Position numbers and translations under genes: made by a program
The notes under the pieces: generated by a model
What the model saw: only the letters and a program-made list of their open reading frames with translations
What the model was told of the DNA's origin: nothing
Database searches by the model: none
Assembly: GCA_013388895.1 (NCBI GenBank)
Contig: JACAEK010000037.1
Span: 1-42,681, forward strand
DNA length: 42,681 nt
Source of the DNA: Candidatus Bathyarchaeota archaeon
Lineage (GTDB): Archaea; Thermoproteota; Bathyarchaeia; Bathyarchaeales; Bathycorpusculaceae
Reading direction: 5' to 3'
Part shown: piece after piece, positions 32,940 through 42,140 of the stretch
How the letters are laid out: every line of letters begins with the position of its first letter
Position numbering within the stretch: position 1 is the stretch's first letter

Positions 32940-33815
32940 TCACGCTCTTTTTAGTTTGCAGACAAAAAATCCCTGAGTGTTTCCAGGCCAAATCCTACGG
33001 CAGTCTGCGATTGAACTGTCAAGTTTTTCTCCGAAGACAGTCGTTCTTGCTTTATCACCGTAGCAGTTGATTTTTTCAATTTGGAGATTAAGCTCATTTA
33101 ATGCCCAGTTAATATTAAATTCGTTCTCTTCAGGTTCTAGAGAGCATGTGGAGTAGACTATTTCGCCGTTGTCTTTCAGAACTTTAACTGCTTCAGCCAA
33201 TATTTCTCTTTGGATTTCAGCGTTTCTCTCCACATCCTCAATGGTTCTTCTTTTAAACCATTCTTTGTCTGTGGTGAAATTGCCAGAACATGGAACATCT
33301 AAGAGTATGCAATCAAACTTCATTTTCAGTTGTGAAGCATTTCTTGCGTTCAGAAGATAGGTTACAGTGTTTTTTACACCGCATCTTTCCAGATGATTCG
33401 CTAAGGCTGTTAACCTCTGTTTTTCAATATCTAAAGCGATTATTGCGCCACTATTTCGCATTAAATCTGCAAGCTGAACAGTTTTGCCTCCAGGTGCTGC
33501 ACATGCGTCTAATATTGTCTTGCCTCTTAGTTGCGTGAATAATGTTGCTGGAATCTGCGCTGCTGCCTCTTGAATGGAATAGTATCCTAAGAGATATTCT
33601 GCTGTCGCTCCTATGGAAAATTTGGATTTTATCCAATATCCACGCTCGAGGAAAGGTATTTTCTCAAGCATTATGCCTAACGATTCCAATCTTTCGGCAG
33701 CGCTTGTCTCTTCAATGTTCATGGCGTTTATTCTGATAGCTTGCTTAAGCGCAGTATCTGCATATTTCCAGCCTAGTTTTTCGTAGCGGTTTACAAAAAA
33801 TTCTTTTCCCGACAT
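32940..33815 (-). CDS. NSUN/RsmB-family RNA m5C methyltransferase
   Basis: The 291-residue protein is a SAM-dependent RNA cytosine-C5 methyltransferase. The SAM-binding loop is LDACAAPGGKTVQLADLM, the DVPCSGNF motif (near residue 175) gives the release Cys, and YSTCSLEPEENEF (near 222) gives the nucleophilic Cys. It lacks a PUA domain of its own; the neighbouring Nip7-like protein carries one. Targets may be tRNA or rRNA. ATG 33815 is preferred over TTG 33818. The region between it and the P-type ATPase is about 40 bp. Confidence 0.92.
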   Translation of the reverse strand: MSGKEFFVNRYEKLGWKYADTALKQAIRINAMNIEETSAAERLESLGIMLEKIPFLERGYWIKSKFSIGATAEYLLGYYSIQEAAAQIPATLFTQLRGKTILDACAAPGGKTVQLADLMRNSGAIIALDIEKQRLTALANHLERCGVKNTVTYLLNARNASQLKMKFDCILLDVPCSGNFTTDKEWFKRRTIEDVERNAEIQREILAEAVKVLKDNGEIVYSTCSLEPEENEFNINWALNELNLQIEKINCYGDKARTTVFGEKLDSSIADCRRIWPGNTQGFFVCKLKRA

Positions 33816-33855
33816 CAACCATAGATAAGCAAAATGTCAATTAAAACTTTAATGC

Positions 33856-36591
33856 TTATTTAGCCAGTCTTCTCGCAAACGTTTTCCTGATTTCTTCGGC
33901 AAAAATCACGATAATCGCGAGAGAAGCCAGATACGCCCAGTCCATTAATCCAAGCGCGGTCGTGCTGAAAAGTCCTTGCAGAAGTGGAACATAAACTAGA
34001 ATGGACAGCAATGAAATCTGGCCGGCTATGCCAATCCAAATCCACCTGTTACTTGAGAGACTCGTTTTGAAAATGGACACTCTGCTTGTTCTGCATGCAA
34101 GAACATTGCCAACTTGAGCTATTACTATGCCAGCAAAAGTCATGGTTATACCCTTAACATAGACAATACTGTCTGAAGGCAACGTCATCCCGAGATACCA
34201 GCCTCCTGCAGACCATGCGCTTAAGCAACCATACATAGCTCCAGCGGCTATTATCATGCCCACGTAAAGTGAACGAAGGGAAACTTGCCTGTTGAACAGT
34301 CTTTCTTTGACGCTTCTGGGCGGTTCTTGCATTATGCCAGGTTCTGGGGGTTCTCGACTAAGAGCTAAGGACGGAATCACGTCTATCGCTAAATCAATGG
34401 CTAATATCTGAACCACGAGAAGTGGCAATGGTATTCCTAACACTGCGTAAAGCACGTAGGGAATAAGCTCAGCAAAATTGTGTGAGAAAACGTATATGAT
34501 GAATTTTCTTATGTTTTCATAGACTGCTCGTCCAGACTCCACAGCTTTAACAATCGACGCGAAGCTATCGTCTAACAAGACTATGTCCGAAGCTTCTATG
34601 GCAACATCTGTTCCGGAAGCACCCATGGACACGCCGATGTCAGCTTCCCTTAGGGAAGGAGCGTCATTTGCACCATCTCCCGTGACGGCGACCACTTCGC
34701 CAGACTGCTTGAGGACTTTGACTATTCGCAATTTTTGTTCAGGAGAAACTCGTGCAAAAATCACGTTACCCTTCTTTACCTCATCTACAATCCTTTGGTC
34801 GTTCATTGTTTCTAGGTCGACGCCGCGGATTATGCAGCTTTTGCTAGAATCTACGATGTCCACTTCTTCAGCGATTGCTTGTGCCGTTGGTCCGTAATCG
34901 CCAGTTATTATAACAATCTTTATGCCAGCCTGCTTAGCCTGCTTCACTGCTTCTTTGATTTCTGGGCGAGGGGGGTCCTTCATGGCGGCAAGTCCAACAA
35001 AAATCATGTTTTCCTCGATATTCTTGTCTTCAATCGGCTCGTCTGCAGGTAATTCTTTGTACGCTGTTGCTATTACGCGTAAGCCTTCGCCTGCAAATTC
35101 GCGGATTTTTGCCTCAATTGAGAGCAGATTTCCCCTTGTTAATTTTTCTATCTTGCCGTCAACAATTATTTTGTTGCATATGGAGAGAACGTTTCTAAGA
35201 GCGCCTTTCGTGTAAACAAGTCTTTTGTTCCCAGTTTTGTAGACTGTTGTCATTACTTTTCTTTTGGAGTCAAATGGAAGTATGTGAATTATCGGCTTCT
35301 GTGCAAGCAAAGTCTCTTGATCAAATCCGTATTTTAGGGAGGCAACGAGCAGGGCACCATCAGTGGGGTCTCCGATGACGCTCCATGACTTGTTCTTGTC
35401 TGAAGGAGGTTCAAGTTTTGCACTGTTACACAAGGCAGAGATTTCGAGAAGTCGTTCAAATTTTTCAATGTCCTCCTTTTCTGTTTTTTTGCCCTGAAAG
35501 CTGAATTCACCATCTGGCGAGTAGCCGACGCCAGAGGCATTTAAAGTGTGGTCTTTTATCCAGATTTTTTTAACGGTCATTTCACCCTTTGTTATCGTGC
35601 CAGTCTTATCTGTGCAGATTACGGTCACACTGCCCAAGGTTTGGACAGAAGACAAACGTTTGACAAGCACATTCTCTTTCACCATTTTAAGGACGTTTAT
35701 AGCTAAAGCGCTTGATACTGTGACTTGCAAGCCTTCTGGCACACATGCTACCATGACACCAATCATGAAGAGTATGCTGGCGTAGAGGTTCACGTGGAGC
35801 AATATCAGGCTGACTAAGAAAAAGACGCAACCAACAGTAACAGCCAAAACAAAATCGTATTTTGCAGTATTCGCTATTTCTTTCTGAAGTGGGCTTTCTT
35901 CTTCGCGGATTTCTTGAGTCAAACCTGCAATTTGTCCAAACTTTGTTTCCATGCCAGTGGCACACACAACAGCTTTTCCCCTTCCTCTAGCCACGCTTGT
36001 GCTCATGAAAACCATGTTAGGCGAATCCAAATACGAACCATTAGCCACTTCAGTGGGCTCGTCAGTGCGGGACTGCGGTTCAGACTCACCTGTCAATGGA
36101 ACATTGTTCGTCCACAGCTCAAAGCTTTCGATTAAGCGGGCGTCTGCGGGAACTCGATCGCCTTCTTCGAGAATTATGACATCGCCCGGAACAAGCTCTT
36201 TCACTGGTATTCTTTGTAGCTCGCCATTGCGAATTACCTTAGCGTATTCGGGCATCCATCTTTTCAGAGTCTGCATTGCTCTTTCCGCTCGCCATTCTTG
36301 GAATAGGCTGAAAAAGGCGTTGACCAAAACCACCATGAGAATTGTGATGCTGAGCCCTATATCTCCGCCTCCAAGAACTGAAAGCAGAGCTGCAAAAAGT
36401 AATAGAATGCTGAACAAGTCCCTTAAATGCGTAAGAAACTTGTGGACAATGGAAATACGCTTTTTCTCAACTAGCTCGTTTAAGCCATATTGGAATAGGC
36501 GCTTTCCGGCTTCTTCACTGCTTAAACCGTTAAGCGATGTTTTCAACGCTTCGAAGACTTCTTTGGCTTGCAGAGAAGTAACATTCTTCAA
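33856..36591 (-). CDS. P-type cation-transporting ATPase (P2 / Ca2+-ATPase-like)
   Basis: The 911-residue membrane pump has about ten helices. It shows LTGES near residue 167, VPEGL in the fourth helix, the phosphorylation motif DKTGTIT near 326, and GDGANDAPSLREADIGVSMG near 640. The N-terminal cation-ATPase domain (VTSLQAKEVFEALKTSLNGL) and C-terminal extension fit the P2 class that moves Ca2+ or Na+/H+ using ATP. There is no heavy-metal-binding CxxC or CPC motif, so it is not a copper or zinc pump. Ion selectivity cannot be set from sequence alone. The start is TTG 36591. It stands alone. Confidence 0.93.
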   Translation of the reverse strand: MKNVTSLQAKEVFEALKTSLNGLSSEEAGKRLFQYGLNELVEKKRISIVHKFLTHLRDLFSILLLFAALLSVLGGGDIGLSITILMVVLVNAFFSLFQEWRAERAMQTLKRWMPEYAKVIRNGELQRIPVKELVPGDVIILEEGDRVPADARLIESFELWTNNVPLTGESEPQSRTDEPTEVANGSYLDSPNMVFMSTSVARGRGKAVVCATGMETKFGQIAGLTQEIREEESPLQKEIANTAKYDFVLAVTVGCVFFLVSLILLHVNLYASILFMIGVMVACVPEGLQVTVSSALAINVLKMVKENVLVKRLSSVQTLGSVTVICTDKTGTITKGEMTVKKIWIKDHTLNASGVGYSPDGEFSFQGKKTEKEDIEKFERLLEISALCNSAKLEPPSDKNKSWSVIGDPTDGALLVASLKYGFDQETLLAQKPIIHILPFDSKRKVMTTVYKTGNKRLVYTKGALRNVLSICNKIIVDGKIEKLTRGNLLSIEAKIREFAGEGLRVIATAYKELPADEPIEDKNIEENMIFVGLAAMKDPPRPEIKEAVKQAKQAGIKIVIITGDYGPTAQAIAEEVDIVDSSKSCIIRGVDLETMNDQRIVDEVKKGNVIFARVSPEQKLRIVKVLKQSGEVVAVTGDGANDAPSLREADIGVSMGASGTDVAIEASDIVLLDDSFASIVKAVESGRAVYENIRKFIIYVFSHNFAELIPYVLYAVLGIPLPLLVVQILAIDLAIDVIPSLALSREPPEPGIMQEPPRSVKERLFNRQVSLRSLYVGMIIAAGAMYGCLSAWSAGGWYLGMTLPSDSIVYVKGITMTFAGIVIAQVGNVLACRTSRVSIFKTSLSSNRWIWIGIAGQISLLSILVYVPLLQGLFSTTALGLMDWAYLASLAIIVIFAEEIRKTFARRLAK

Positions 36592-36894
36592 TAAAATCCC
36601 TACCTAAAAACGCTTAGAGCCGCCTAAGAATTAGGGTCCTTTGTGACTGCAACTCTTAATTAGAGGCTCTGCTAAGAAAATATCCAAAAATGGAACGTTT
36701 CTCAGCCGCATCTGTTTTCCGGTATGCATTTGAATCATCGTTGTTTGATTTTGTTTTTATTGGCATGGTTAAATCTCTTTTGCCAAAGTTTTAGCTTAAG
36801 ACAATAATTATAGTCGGATTTAAACCCATCGGAAAACTTTCTGGCTTGACAAGTTTTAAATTAAGACTGTCAACATCATATTGAGTGGTGTCGA
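36592..36894. other. Intergenic region before DUF365 gene
   Basis: I see no supported gene in this roughly 300-bp stretch. A 34-residue frame (36690-36794, starting MERFSAASVFRY) lacks a ribosome binding site. A TATA-like AGTTTTAAATTAAG at about 36850-36863 is the likely promoter of the DUF365 gene. Confidence 0.5.
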
Positions 36895-37344
36895 ATGAAC
36901 GAAAACTACGCCTTCGTCATCATGATTAAGGAAAAATGGTGGCAAGAATTCCTACGCCTTCATAACAAAGGAAAACAAGTACAATCCTACGTGCAGGGTG
37001 GATGGGCACCTCCGAAAAACACTTCCCTAATCATATTTTACGTGACAAAGCCAATAGCCAAGATTTCTGGCCATGCAGAATTTGTCGAGAGAAAAGTTGG
37101 AAAGCCTGAAGAAATGTGGAAAGCGCACGGCGACGAATCTGTTTTAAGCTCTGCAGAGCAATATTTTGATTTCGTAACTGGCAAACAGCACGTTTCTTTT
37201 ATCAGATTCAAGAATCTGCAAGAAGCGGCTAATCCCATACCGCTGAGTAATATTCTACTGCTTTTAGGAGCGAAGAGACTGTCGAGAAAGGGTTTTTATA
37301 TAGGCAAGGAAACAGCAGACAAGCTCATTGAGCTTATGACCTGA
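36895..37344 (+). CDS. DUF365-type archaeal protein
   Basis: The 149-residue soluble protein resembles the archaeal DUF365 family: KWWQEFLRLHNKGKQVQSY, then IIFYVTKPIAKISGHAEFVER, and FKNLQEAANPIPL with a C-terminal GKETADKLIELM helix. The beta-rich fold with an ASCH/PUA-like outline suggests RNA or nucleotide binding, but no function is established that I know of. GGTG lies 7 nt before the ATG. It sits just upstream of the EF-2 gene, 119 nt apart. Confidence 0.65.
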   Translation: MNENYAFVIMIKEKWWQEFLRLHNKGKQVQSYVQGGWAPPKNTSLIIFYVTKPIAKISGHAEFVERKVGKPEEMWKAHGDESVLSSAEQYFDFVTGKQHVSFIRFKNLQEAANPIPLSNILLLLGAKRLSRKGFYIGKETADKLIELMT

Positions 37345-37463
37345 AAATGTTTTCTGAGTTTTTGTCTTCTACAGCGTGAATGTTGGCAAAAAGTTAATAG
37401 GTGACATTTTTCATTTGCATGTAGCTTATTTCCAAAGCTGTACAAATTTAGAAGGATAAAGTA

Positions 37464-39680
37464 ATGGTTCGCTATAGACAAGTCGACGAAATTCAAAAAC
37501 TAATGAATTACCCAGAGATGATACGGAACACAAGCATCATAGCCCACGTAGACCATGGCAAAACCACCCTTTCAGACAGCCTACTCGCCGCGGCGGGCAT
37601 AATAAGCGAACAAAGAGCTGGGCAACAGCTTGTCTTAGACTCTTGGGAGCTTGAACAGAAAAGGCAGATGACAGTCTTCGCCTCAAACATCAGCCTAGCG
37701 CACACTTTCAAAGAAAAAGAATACTTGATTAACCTCATCGACACGCCGGGTCACATTGATTTCAGCGGAGCTGTAACACGTAGCTTACGTGCAGTAGATG
37801 GTGCCCTCGTAGTAGTCGACGCCGTAGAAGGTCCAATGACTCAGACAGAAACAGTTCTTATGCAGGCACTTCGTGAAAGAGTTAAGCCTATTCTCTTCAT
37901 AAACAAGGTTGACCGCCTCATTAAAGAGATAAAGTTGACACCGGACGAGATTCAGCGCAAATTTGCAAAAATCATTCTCAGAATAAACAATCTTATTGAA
38001 AAGTATGCACCAGCTGAACATAAGAAAGACTGGCAAGTTGCAGTTGAAGACGGACGTGTAGCGTTTGGTTCAGCCTTGCACAAGTGGGGTTTAAATCTGC
38101 CTCACATGAAAGCGAAGGGAATAACATTCAAAGACATCATCGACGCTTACACAGGCGAATCAGACGATGTTGGAAGAAAAGTTGACGCCTTAAGCAAGAA
38201 AGCCCCATTATACGAGCCGATTTTGGACATGTTCTGTGAACACTTACCCAACCCGTTAGTTGCTCAGCCTTACAGAGAACCTCAAATCTGGCCTGGAGAT
38301 GTAGAAAGCCCAGTAGGACAATCGATGGCTAAAGTTGACCCAAATGGACCGCTTTTGATGTGCATTTCAACGATTGAGGTTGATCCACACAGCGGTCTAG
38401 TTGCAATCGGGCGCATTTTCAGTGGTACAGTTGAGAAAGGAAAAGTTGTCCAACTCATAAACAGCCACCAAAAAGGCACAATTCAGCAGGTTTACATGAG
38501 TATGGCTGCTGATCGTGTTATAATCGACAAGATTCCAGCTGGAAACATTGCTGCGCTTTCAGGACTTCCCTCAATTCATGTAGGTGAGACAGTTGCCGAA
38601 GAGGACGCTGAAACGCAGTCATTTGAGGGTTTGAAGTATGTTTCAGACCCAGTTGTGACGGTAGCTGTTGAGCCTCAAGACGTTAAGGATTTACCGCTTT
38701 TCGACAAAGTCATGCATAAGCTGACAACGGAAGACCCGAACTTGCATTTTGTGATAAACAAGGAGAGCGGCGAATACTTGCTGAGCGGCATGGGTGAACT
38801 GCACTTGGAAGTCACCGCCTACCGAATGCAAGAGGCAGGTTTGAAAGTAAATATTAGCAAGCCTATTGTGATTTATCGAGAAACCATCAGCCACGACTAT
38901 AAAGGACCAGCAATAATGGGCAAAAGCCCTAACAAACATAACAAGCTGTGGGTGACAATGGAAAAACTGCCCGAAGAAATCATGGAAGCAATAAGGTCTG
39001 GAAAAATAAGTGAAATGCAAACACGCGACGAGCGCCAAAAAACTTTGAAACAGTTCGGCTGGCCAACCGACGATGCACGCAATGTCATTGCCATAGAAGG
39101 CGTGAACATACTTGTCAACAGAATTAAGGGAAGACAGTACGTGGAAGAGATAATGGACCACATTAAGTCTGGCTTCCGCGAAGCAGTTTACACTTCAGTC
39201 TTGGCAAAAGAGCCTGCTTTTGGGTTGAAAGTGAATTTGGAAGATGTGTCGGTTCATGAAGACCCCGTGCATAGAGGACCAGCACAGATTTTGCCGATGA
39301 CTTGGCGTCCTATCTGGTGCGCTTTCTTGCTGAGTGACCCGAAGCTTCTGGAGCCTATCATAAGTTTTGAATGCAAAGTTCCGAATGACTTCGTTAGCAA
39401 CGTTATCGCCATAGTGCAGAAGCGTCGCGGAAAAATCTTGGATATGGTGAACGAAGAGGACATGGTGATTGTTAAAGCAGAAATGCCTGTCGCTGAGTCT
39501 TTCGGGCTTGCAGAAGAATTACGCTCGTCAACGCAGGGTAGAGCTTTTTGGGCGACACAGTTCAGCCGATGGGCGCCTGTTCCAGAATCAATGCAGGTAG
39601 ATGTGATTAAACAGATTCGGGAACGCAGAGGCTTAAGTGCGACGTCGCCGAGAGCAGAAGAATTCTACGAAGCAGCATGA
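37464..39680 (+). CDS. fusA: Translation elongation factor 2 (aEF-2)
   Basis: The 738-residue GTPase drives ribosomal translocation. G motifs are intact: AHVDHGKTT at residues 27-35, DTPGHIDF, and NKVDRL. The diphthamide loop near the C-terminus reads HEDPVHRGPAQILP, with the modified His at residue 603. After this loop the sequence MTWRPIWCAFLL differs from the commoner Ala/Arg-rich text, but the His itself is conserved. AAGGATAAAG supports the ATG. Length is normal for archaea. Confidence 0.97.
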   Translation: MVRYRQVDEIQKLMNYPEMIRNTSIIAHVDHGKTTLSDSLLAAAGIISEQRAGQQLVLDSWELEQKRQMTVFASNISLAHTFKEKEYLINLIDTPGHIDFSGAVTRSLRAVDGALVVVDAVEGPMTQTETVLMQALRERVKPILFINKVDRLIKEIKLTPDEIQRKFAKIILRINNLIEKYAPAEHKKDWQVAVEDGRVAFGSALHKWGLNLPHMKAKGITFKDIIDAYTGESDDVGRKVDALSKKAPLYEPILDMFCEHLPNPLVAQPYREPQIWPGDVESPVGQSMAKVDPNGPLLMCISTIEVDPHSGLVAIGRIFSGTVEKGKVVQLINSHQKGTIQQVYMSMAADRVIIDKIPAGNIAALSGLPSIHVGETVAEEDAETQSFEGLKYVSDPVVTVAVEPQDVKDLPLFDKVMHKLTTEDPNLHFVINKESGEYLLSGMGELHLEVTAYRMQEAGLKVNISKPIVIYRETISHDYKGPAIMGKSPNKHNKLWVTMEKLPEEIMEAIRSGKISEMQTRDERQKTLKQFGWPTDDARNVIAIEGVNILVNRIKGRQYVEEIMDHIKSGFREAVYTSVLAKEPAFGLKVNLEDVSVHEDPVHRGPAQILPMTWRPIWCAFLLSDPKLLEPIISFECKVPNDFVSNVIAIVQKRRGKILDMVNEEDMVIVKAEMPVAESFGLAEELRSSTQGRAFWATQFSRWAPVPESMQVDVIKQIRERRGLSATSPRAEEFYEAA

Positions 39681-39758
39681 GCCGCGCTTTTCTCGCTCTT
39701 CTATTTTTAGCAAACTTTATTGATTCTACCCGATATCATAGCTTATCGATGAATCGTC

Positions 39759-40343
39759 ATGATAGTTGGTATTTGTGGAAGCCCCCGAAACAAGGCGACT
39801 GAACATGTTTTGAAAGAAGCTTTAAGCATGCTGGAGAAAATGGGCTTTAGAACAGCGTTTTTCACGGTTAGAGGTAAAAATATTGGTTTTTGCACGCATT
39901 GCGACCACTGCTTGAAGAATAAAGAATGCGTAATCAAAGACGACATGAATGAAGTCTATGCTTTGCTAAGGGATGCAAAGGGAATAATATTCGCCACACC
40001 AGTCTACAACGGCGGCATCAGCGCTCAAACAAAAGCAGTCATGGACAGATGCAGAGCACTGGTTGCTGCAGACAAAAACTTTTTCAAACATAGAGTTGGC
40101 ATGGCAATCGCTGTTGGAGGCGACCGTGTGGGCGGACAAGAAATGGCACTGCAGCAAATTATCACATTCTACATTCTAAACGGAGCGATTCCTGTCAGCG
40201 GCGGCTTTTTCGGGGCGAATTTGGGCGCATCGTTCTGGTCTAAAGACACTTTGGAAGGCGTGAAAGCTGATGAAGAAGGCTTTAGGAGCTTGAGGAAAAC
40301 GGTTCAAAGGTTTGCCGAGTTCTTGCGGAAATTTGAGGCTTAG
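39759..40343 (+). CDS. Iron-sulfur flavoprotein (ISF-like, NADPH-dependent FMN reductase fold)
   Basis: The 194-residue flavodoxin-like protein begins MIVGICGSPRNKATEHVL (FMN phosphate loop). It has the compact cysteine motif C45-x2-C48-x2-C51-x5-C57 that binds a [4Fe-4S] cluster in archaeal ISF, and ATPVYNGGISAQTKAVMDR in the FMN site. ISF moves electrons from ferredoxin to O2, peroxide or other flavoproteins. It ends 3 nt before an archaeoflavoprotein gene, a strongly suggestive pair. It has its own start after a TATA-like CTTTATTGAT. Confidence 0.88.
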   Translation: MIVGICGSPRNKATEHVLKEALSMLEKMGFRTAFFTVRGKNIGFCTHCDHCLKNKECVIKDDMNEVYALLRDAKGIIFATPVYNGGISAQTKAVMDRCRALVAADKNFFKHRVGMAIAVGGDRVGGQEMALQQIITFYILNGAIPVSGGFFGANLGASFWSKDTLEGVKADEEGFRSLRKTVQRFAEFLRKFEA

Positions 40344-40346
40344 AAC

Positions 40347-40919
40347 ATGGCAATAGAAAAGGCGAAGAGAAGGAAAGTTGCATGGGGCATCACGGGCAGC
40401 GGCGACAAACTATCCGAGATTATTGAGGTTATGAAGAAAATTAAGAGGCTATATGAAGATAAGGCTGCTATTGAGGTCTACCTTTCTAAAGCTGGAGAAC
40501 AAGTCCTAAAATACTATAGATTAGGCAACGATTTGCGGGCTCACTTTGAGAGGGTCTGGGTTGAAATCAACGCTAATTCGCCTTTTTTAGCTGGACAACT
40601 GCAAATGGGCAAATACGAGTTTTTGTTGATTGCACCTGCCACGTCGAATACTGTTGCGAAAATTGCCGTGGGCATAGCTGATAGTTTGCTCTCTAATTCG
40701 GTTGTTATGGCTTTGAAAGCTTTCAAGCCTGTCTACATTTTGCCTTCTGACTTTAGAGAAGGCGTGACTTCCACAAGGCTTCCTAATGGACGCGAGATGA
40801 AGTTGCAAATAAGGAAAGAAGATGTAGCTAATGTTAGGCGGCTGGCAACTATGACGAATGTTTCCATGCTGGAGAAGCCTGGAGATATTAACGCAGTTTT
40901 CGCGAAGCATTTTGGCTAA
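40347..40919 (+). CDS. Archaeoflavoprotein AfpA-like (HFCD family)
   Basis: The 190-residue protein matches the homo-oligomeric flavin-containing Cys decarboxylase fold: KVAWGITGSGDKLSEIIEVM at the N-terminus, then APATSNTVAKIAVGIADSLLSN and the Pro-containing flavin loop. AfpA in Archaeoglobus accepts electrons from ferredoxin and ISF rather than decarboxylating. It follows the ISF-like gene by 3 nt with TGAGG as ribosome binding site, so the two probably work together in electron transfer, perhaps in oxidative stress or cofactor reduction. Confidence 0.88.
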   Translation: MAIEKAKRRKVAWGITGSGDKLSEIIEVMKKIKRLYEDKAAIEVYLSKAGEQVLKYYRLGNDLRAHFERVWVEINANSPFLAGQLQMGKYEFLLIAPATSNTVAKIAVGIADSLLSNSVVMALKAFKPVYILPSDFREGVTSTRLPNGREMKLQIRKEDVANVRRLATMTNVSMLEKPGDINAVFAKHFG

Positions 40920-41045
40920 ATATAAAACTGATGCTTTAAGAGCGTGACCGTTCAGATTTTGTCCTTCTTTCTTGCGTGGGAAAATCTAAAATATAACTCT
41001 TGCTACATAATCAGAATTGGACGAAGCCTGAGGAAGGAGAAAGAG

Positions 41046-41831
41046 ACGAAGAAAGTCTCGTTTTTTGTCGCGCTTATTTATTTTGTGCTATCTGCTACTC
41101 TATTTTTTCCTGTTATAGTTTACGGTCAAGAAGAATGGCTGCCTTATACTCCAAATCCAGACGATGTAGAACTTGTGTATTGGAGCCAGAATGATGTTTC
41201 ATATGTTGAGGTTTCGATAGTCTTTTACGATAGTGGTTTCGAGATTTCCGATTGGGGAACACCAGTTATTATCGGCAACGGCATATCAGTTAATGCTTTC
41301 ATTTGGCGTTGGAATGGAGTGGTTCTTCCAGTTGTGATTGTGTTAAAGCATACATATAATCTGGGAATTCTGCCTGAGGGGGAATATGTTTTCACTTTTC
41401 AATCGTGGTGGTCGTCAATTGAAAGCATCACTTTTGTTGTGACTAGAATACCTGCCACACTTGACATTGAACCAGATGCTCTGAACTTGAAGAGTAAGTG
41501 TAAATGGCTTACTTCATACATTGAATTCCCAGAAGGCTACAATGTAAATGACATTAACGTGTCAACAATAACGCTGAATAATACTGTTACAGCAGAGCTT
41601 GAGCCAGTAGTAGTCGGAGACTACGACAACGATGGCGTTGCAAGTTTGATGCTGAAATTCAATATGACACAGATTATAGCCTACATTTGTGACCATGTTG
41701 ATTTGCGAAGAAGATATGTCACTGTAACCTTGGTCGTAAGAGGTTATCTTAACGATGGAACACCATTCCAAGGAAGCGACACAACTAGAGCAGTAATGTA
41801 TGCGGCTAGATATGGAATGATCCCAGAATAA
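41046..41831 (+). CDS. Secreted protein with signal peptide and apparent ACG start
   Basis: From ACG 41046 the frame gives 261 residues opening with the signal peptide (T)KKVSFFVALIYFVLSATL and onward, ending near Tyr-Gly-Gln, about residue 27. The mature part is beta-rich and acidic, with no recognised family. GGAAGGAG ends 6 nt before ACG. The only in-frame conventional start upstream, GTG 40944, adds 34 residues with no ribosome binding site, and no ATG lies between. The start is therefore ACG, or an ATG changed by mutation or sequencing error, or the weak GTG. It faces the tRNA-Gly gene. Confidence 0.6.
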   Translation, partial: TKKVSFFVALIYFVLSATLFFPVIVYGQEEWLPYTPNPDDVELVYWSQNDVSYVEVSIVFYDSGFEISDWGTPVIIGNGISVNAFIWRWNGVVLPVVIVLKHTYNLGILPEGEYVFTFQSWWSSIESITFVVTRIPATLDIEPDALNLKSKCKWLTSYIEFPEGYNVNDINVSTITLNNTVTAELEPVVVGDYDNDGVASLMLKFNMTQIIAYICDHVDLRRRYVTVTLVVRGYLNDGTPFQGSDTTRAVMYAARYGMIPE

Positions 41832-41903
41832 CCTTTTTCTCTGTTAAATAAAAGGAATTTTTCAATGTTTAACAAACCTACAGTCTTAAGTTAATGTTGT
41901 TTA

Positions 41904-41981
41904 TGGTGCGGTTGCCGGGATTTGAACCCGGGTCGTCAGCGTGGCAGGCTGATGTCCTAGACCAAACTAGACTACAACCGC
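41904..41981 (-). tRNA. tRNA-Gly(GCC)
   Basis: The minus strand folds to a complete cloverleaf: acceptor GCGGTTG/CAACCGC, anticodon stem TCAGC/GCTGA with loop CTGCCAC (anticodon GCC), and T-arm CCGGG-TTCAAAT-CCCGG. Discriminator A and CCA are encoded at the 3' end. There is no intron. Confidence 0.96.
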
Positions 41982-42140
41982 ACGGGACATCAGTAAACAA
42001 TTCCAAATAAAGACCCTAAATTATTAAGTTTTAGGTAATGTTCTTTAGATGAATTTGGTCAGTTACACAAACGGGATTCAATCGAACTTTCTTCCACAAT
42101 GCATAAGAACTAAAATGAACGTGAAGTCAAATGATGCAAA

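Noticed and set aside
35951-36607. A 218-codon open frame antisense to the P-type ATPase.
   Set aside because: It lies wholly over a conserved ATPase region, and its composition reflects the reverse complement of that gene.
40944-41045. A GTG start giving the secreted protein a 34-residue N-terminal extension.
   Set aside because: It has no ribosome binding site and puts a non-signal-like stretch before a textbook signal peptide; kept only as an alternative.
42060-42085. A sequence resembling a tRNA T-arm (GGGATTCAATCGAAC).
   Set aside because: It lacks the conserved TTC loop order and no acceptor, D or anticodon stem can be drawn around it.
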